In this document: positions 63,664-64,000 of the stretch, piece after piece
How positions within the stretch are numbered: the first letter of the stretch is position 1
Layout: every line of letters begins with the position of its first letter
Assembly: GCF_001592285.1 (NCBI RefSeq)
Contig: NZ_BCWQ01000012.1
Location: forward strand, 62,001 to 126,000
Source: Hydrogenophaga pseudoflava NBRC 102511
GTDB lineage: Bacteria; Pseudomonadota; Gammaproteobacteria; Burkholderiales; Burkholderiaceae_C
Direction: 5' to 3'
Length of the DNA: 64,000 bases
Notes under the pieces: model-generated
Databases searched by the model: none
Told to the model about the DNA's origin: nothing
What the model saw: the letters and a program-made list of their open reading frames with translations, nothing else
Position numbers and translations under genes: made by a program

Positions 63664-64000
63664 ATGAAAAGCAGCACAAACCACCTCGACGCCACCGACC
63701 GCCGGATTCTGGAAGAGCTCCAGCGGGACGCCAGCCTGTCCAACGTCGAACTCGCGCGCCGCGTGCACCTCTCGCCCTCGCCCTGCCTGGCGCGGGTGCG
63801 CGCCATGGAAGCCAGCGGGCTGATCCGCCAGTACGTGGCCCTGCTGGACGCCGGCCAGCTCGGGCTGCACCTGAACGTGTTCGTCTCCATCAGCCTCAAG
63901 CAGCAGAGCCGAAAGGCGCTGCAGGCCTTCGAGGAGCGCATCACGCTGCGCGAGGAGGTGATGGAGTGCTACCTGATGTCCGGCGACGCCGACTACCTGC
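63664..64000 (+). CDS. Lrp/AsnC-family transcriptional regulator, cut by the window edge
   Basis: Partial gene: 112 codons are visible before the window ends. N-terminal helix-turn-helix: LDATDRRILEELQRDASLSN, VELARRVHLSPSPCLARVRA, then the hinge GLIRQYVALLDAGQLG and the first part of the RAM effector domain (FVSISLKQQSRKAL, YLMSGDADYL). It is divergent from the orphan E1 gene across about 107 bp, which contains an imperfect TTGTT/AACAA dyad at 63606-63628. It probably controls the E1 gene in response to an amino acid. Confidence 0.9.
   Translation, partial: MKSSTNHLDATDRRILEELQRDASLSNVELARRVHLSPSPCLARVRAMEASGLIRQYVALLDAGQLGLHLNVFVSISLKQQSRKALQAFEERITLREEVMECYLMSGDADYL

Overview
The window is 64 kb of very G+C-rich, gene-dense bacterial chromosome. 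Gene content and synteny (cvpA-purF-metZ, gltX followed by tRNA-Ala/Glu/Asp, divergent pmbA/yjgA, pcm-rhodanese-tolC, a nirB-nirD-nasA-ybiB-cobA run) point to a betaproteobacterium of the order Burkholderiales. It is most like Comamonadaceae such as Hydrogenophaga; the genus is an inference. I see no insertion sequence, prophage, integrase, rRNA operon or CRISPR array. It reads as core chromosome with a few accessory genes.

Layout. 0-13 kb: an orphan multi-PAS/GAF sensor kinase, suhB, trmJ, cysE, and a minus-strand run yjgA(darP)-mog-[zinc-ribbon/PD-(D/E)XK protein]-slyD-pabB/C fusion, then pmbA and an EamA permease. 13-19.9 kb: an orphan branched-chain-type binding protein, yqeY, lysA with divergent lysR, rpsU with its own promoter and terminator, a HI0933-type flavoprotein and a sterol-desaturase-like enzyme. 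19.9-31.7 kb: a complete assimilatory nitrate/nitrite reduction locus. Its minus-strand operon is nirB-[secreted P-box protein]-nirD-nasA-ybiB-cobA, transcribed from a textbook sigma-54 promoter through a hairpin-rich leader. The divergent plus-strand genes encode an ANTAR antiterminator with two NarX-like P-box domains and a PP2C/Ser-Thr kinase fusion. 31.7-42.4 kb: a secreted lipoprotein protease, an ArsC-like protein, pip, folC-SPOR-cvpA-purF-metZ-gltX and three tRNAs. 42.4-45.5 kb: an EamA permease and DNA alkylation repair (ogt, Ada-AlkA fusion). 45.5-52.7 kb: envelope polysaccharide genes (manB/algC, two family-2 glycosyltransferases, an O-antigen ligase, a WaaA-KdkA fusion, another glycosyltransferase). 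52.7-60.3 kb: a tripartite efflux system with its TetR regulator. 60.3-64 kb: a DUF2239 gene behind paired perfect palindromes, an orphan AceE-type E1 and a divergent Lrp/AsnC regulator cut by the right edge.

How parts work together: NasA and NirBD reduce nitrate to ammonium; CobA makes the siroheme precursor for NirB; Mog, about 10 kb away, finishes the molybdenum cofactor for NasA. The sigma-54 promoter ties the operon to nitrogen status, and the ANTAR/P-box protein is the obvious nitrate-responsive antiterminator of the leader. The TetR-MFP-RND genes lie directly upstream of pcm-rhodanese-tolC on the same strand, so pump, adaptor and outer-membrane channel are together.

The best candidates for something little described are: (1) the nitrate-sensing module built from four P-box repeats in two proteins, one predicted cytosolic with a degenerate receiver and one exported; (2) the DUF2239 protein, which I read as a possible ribbon-helix-helix autorepressor bracketed by two TTACCCGGGTAA sites; (3) a zinc-ribbon protein with a DUF1887/Card1-like nuclease domain but no CARF domain; (4) a single-chain Kdo transferase-Kdo kinase.
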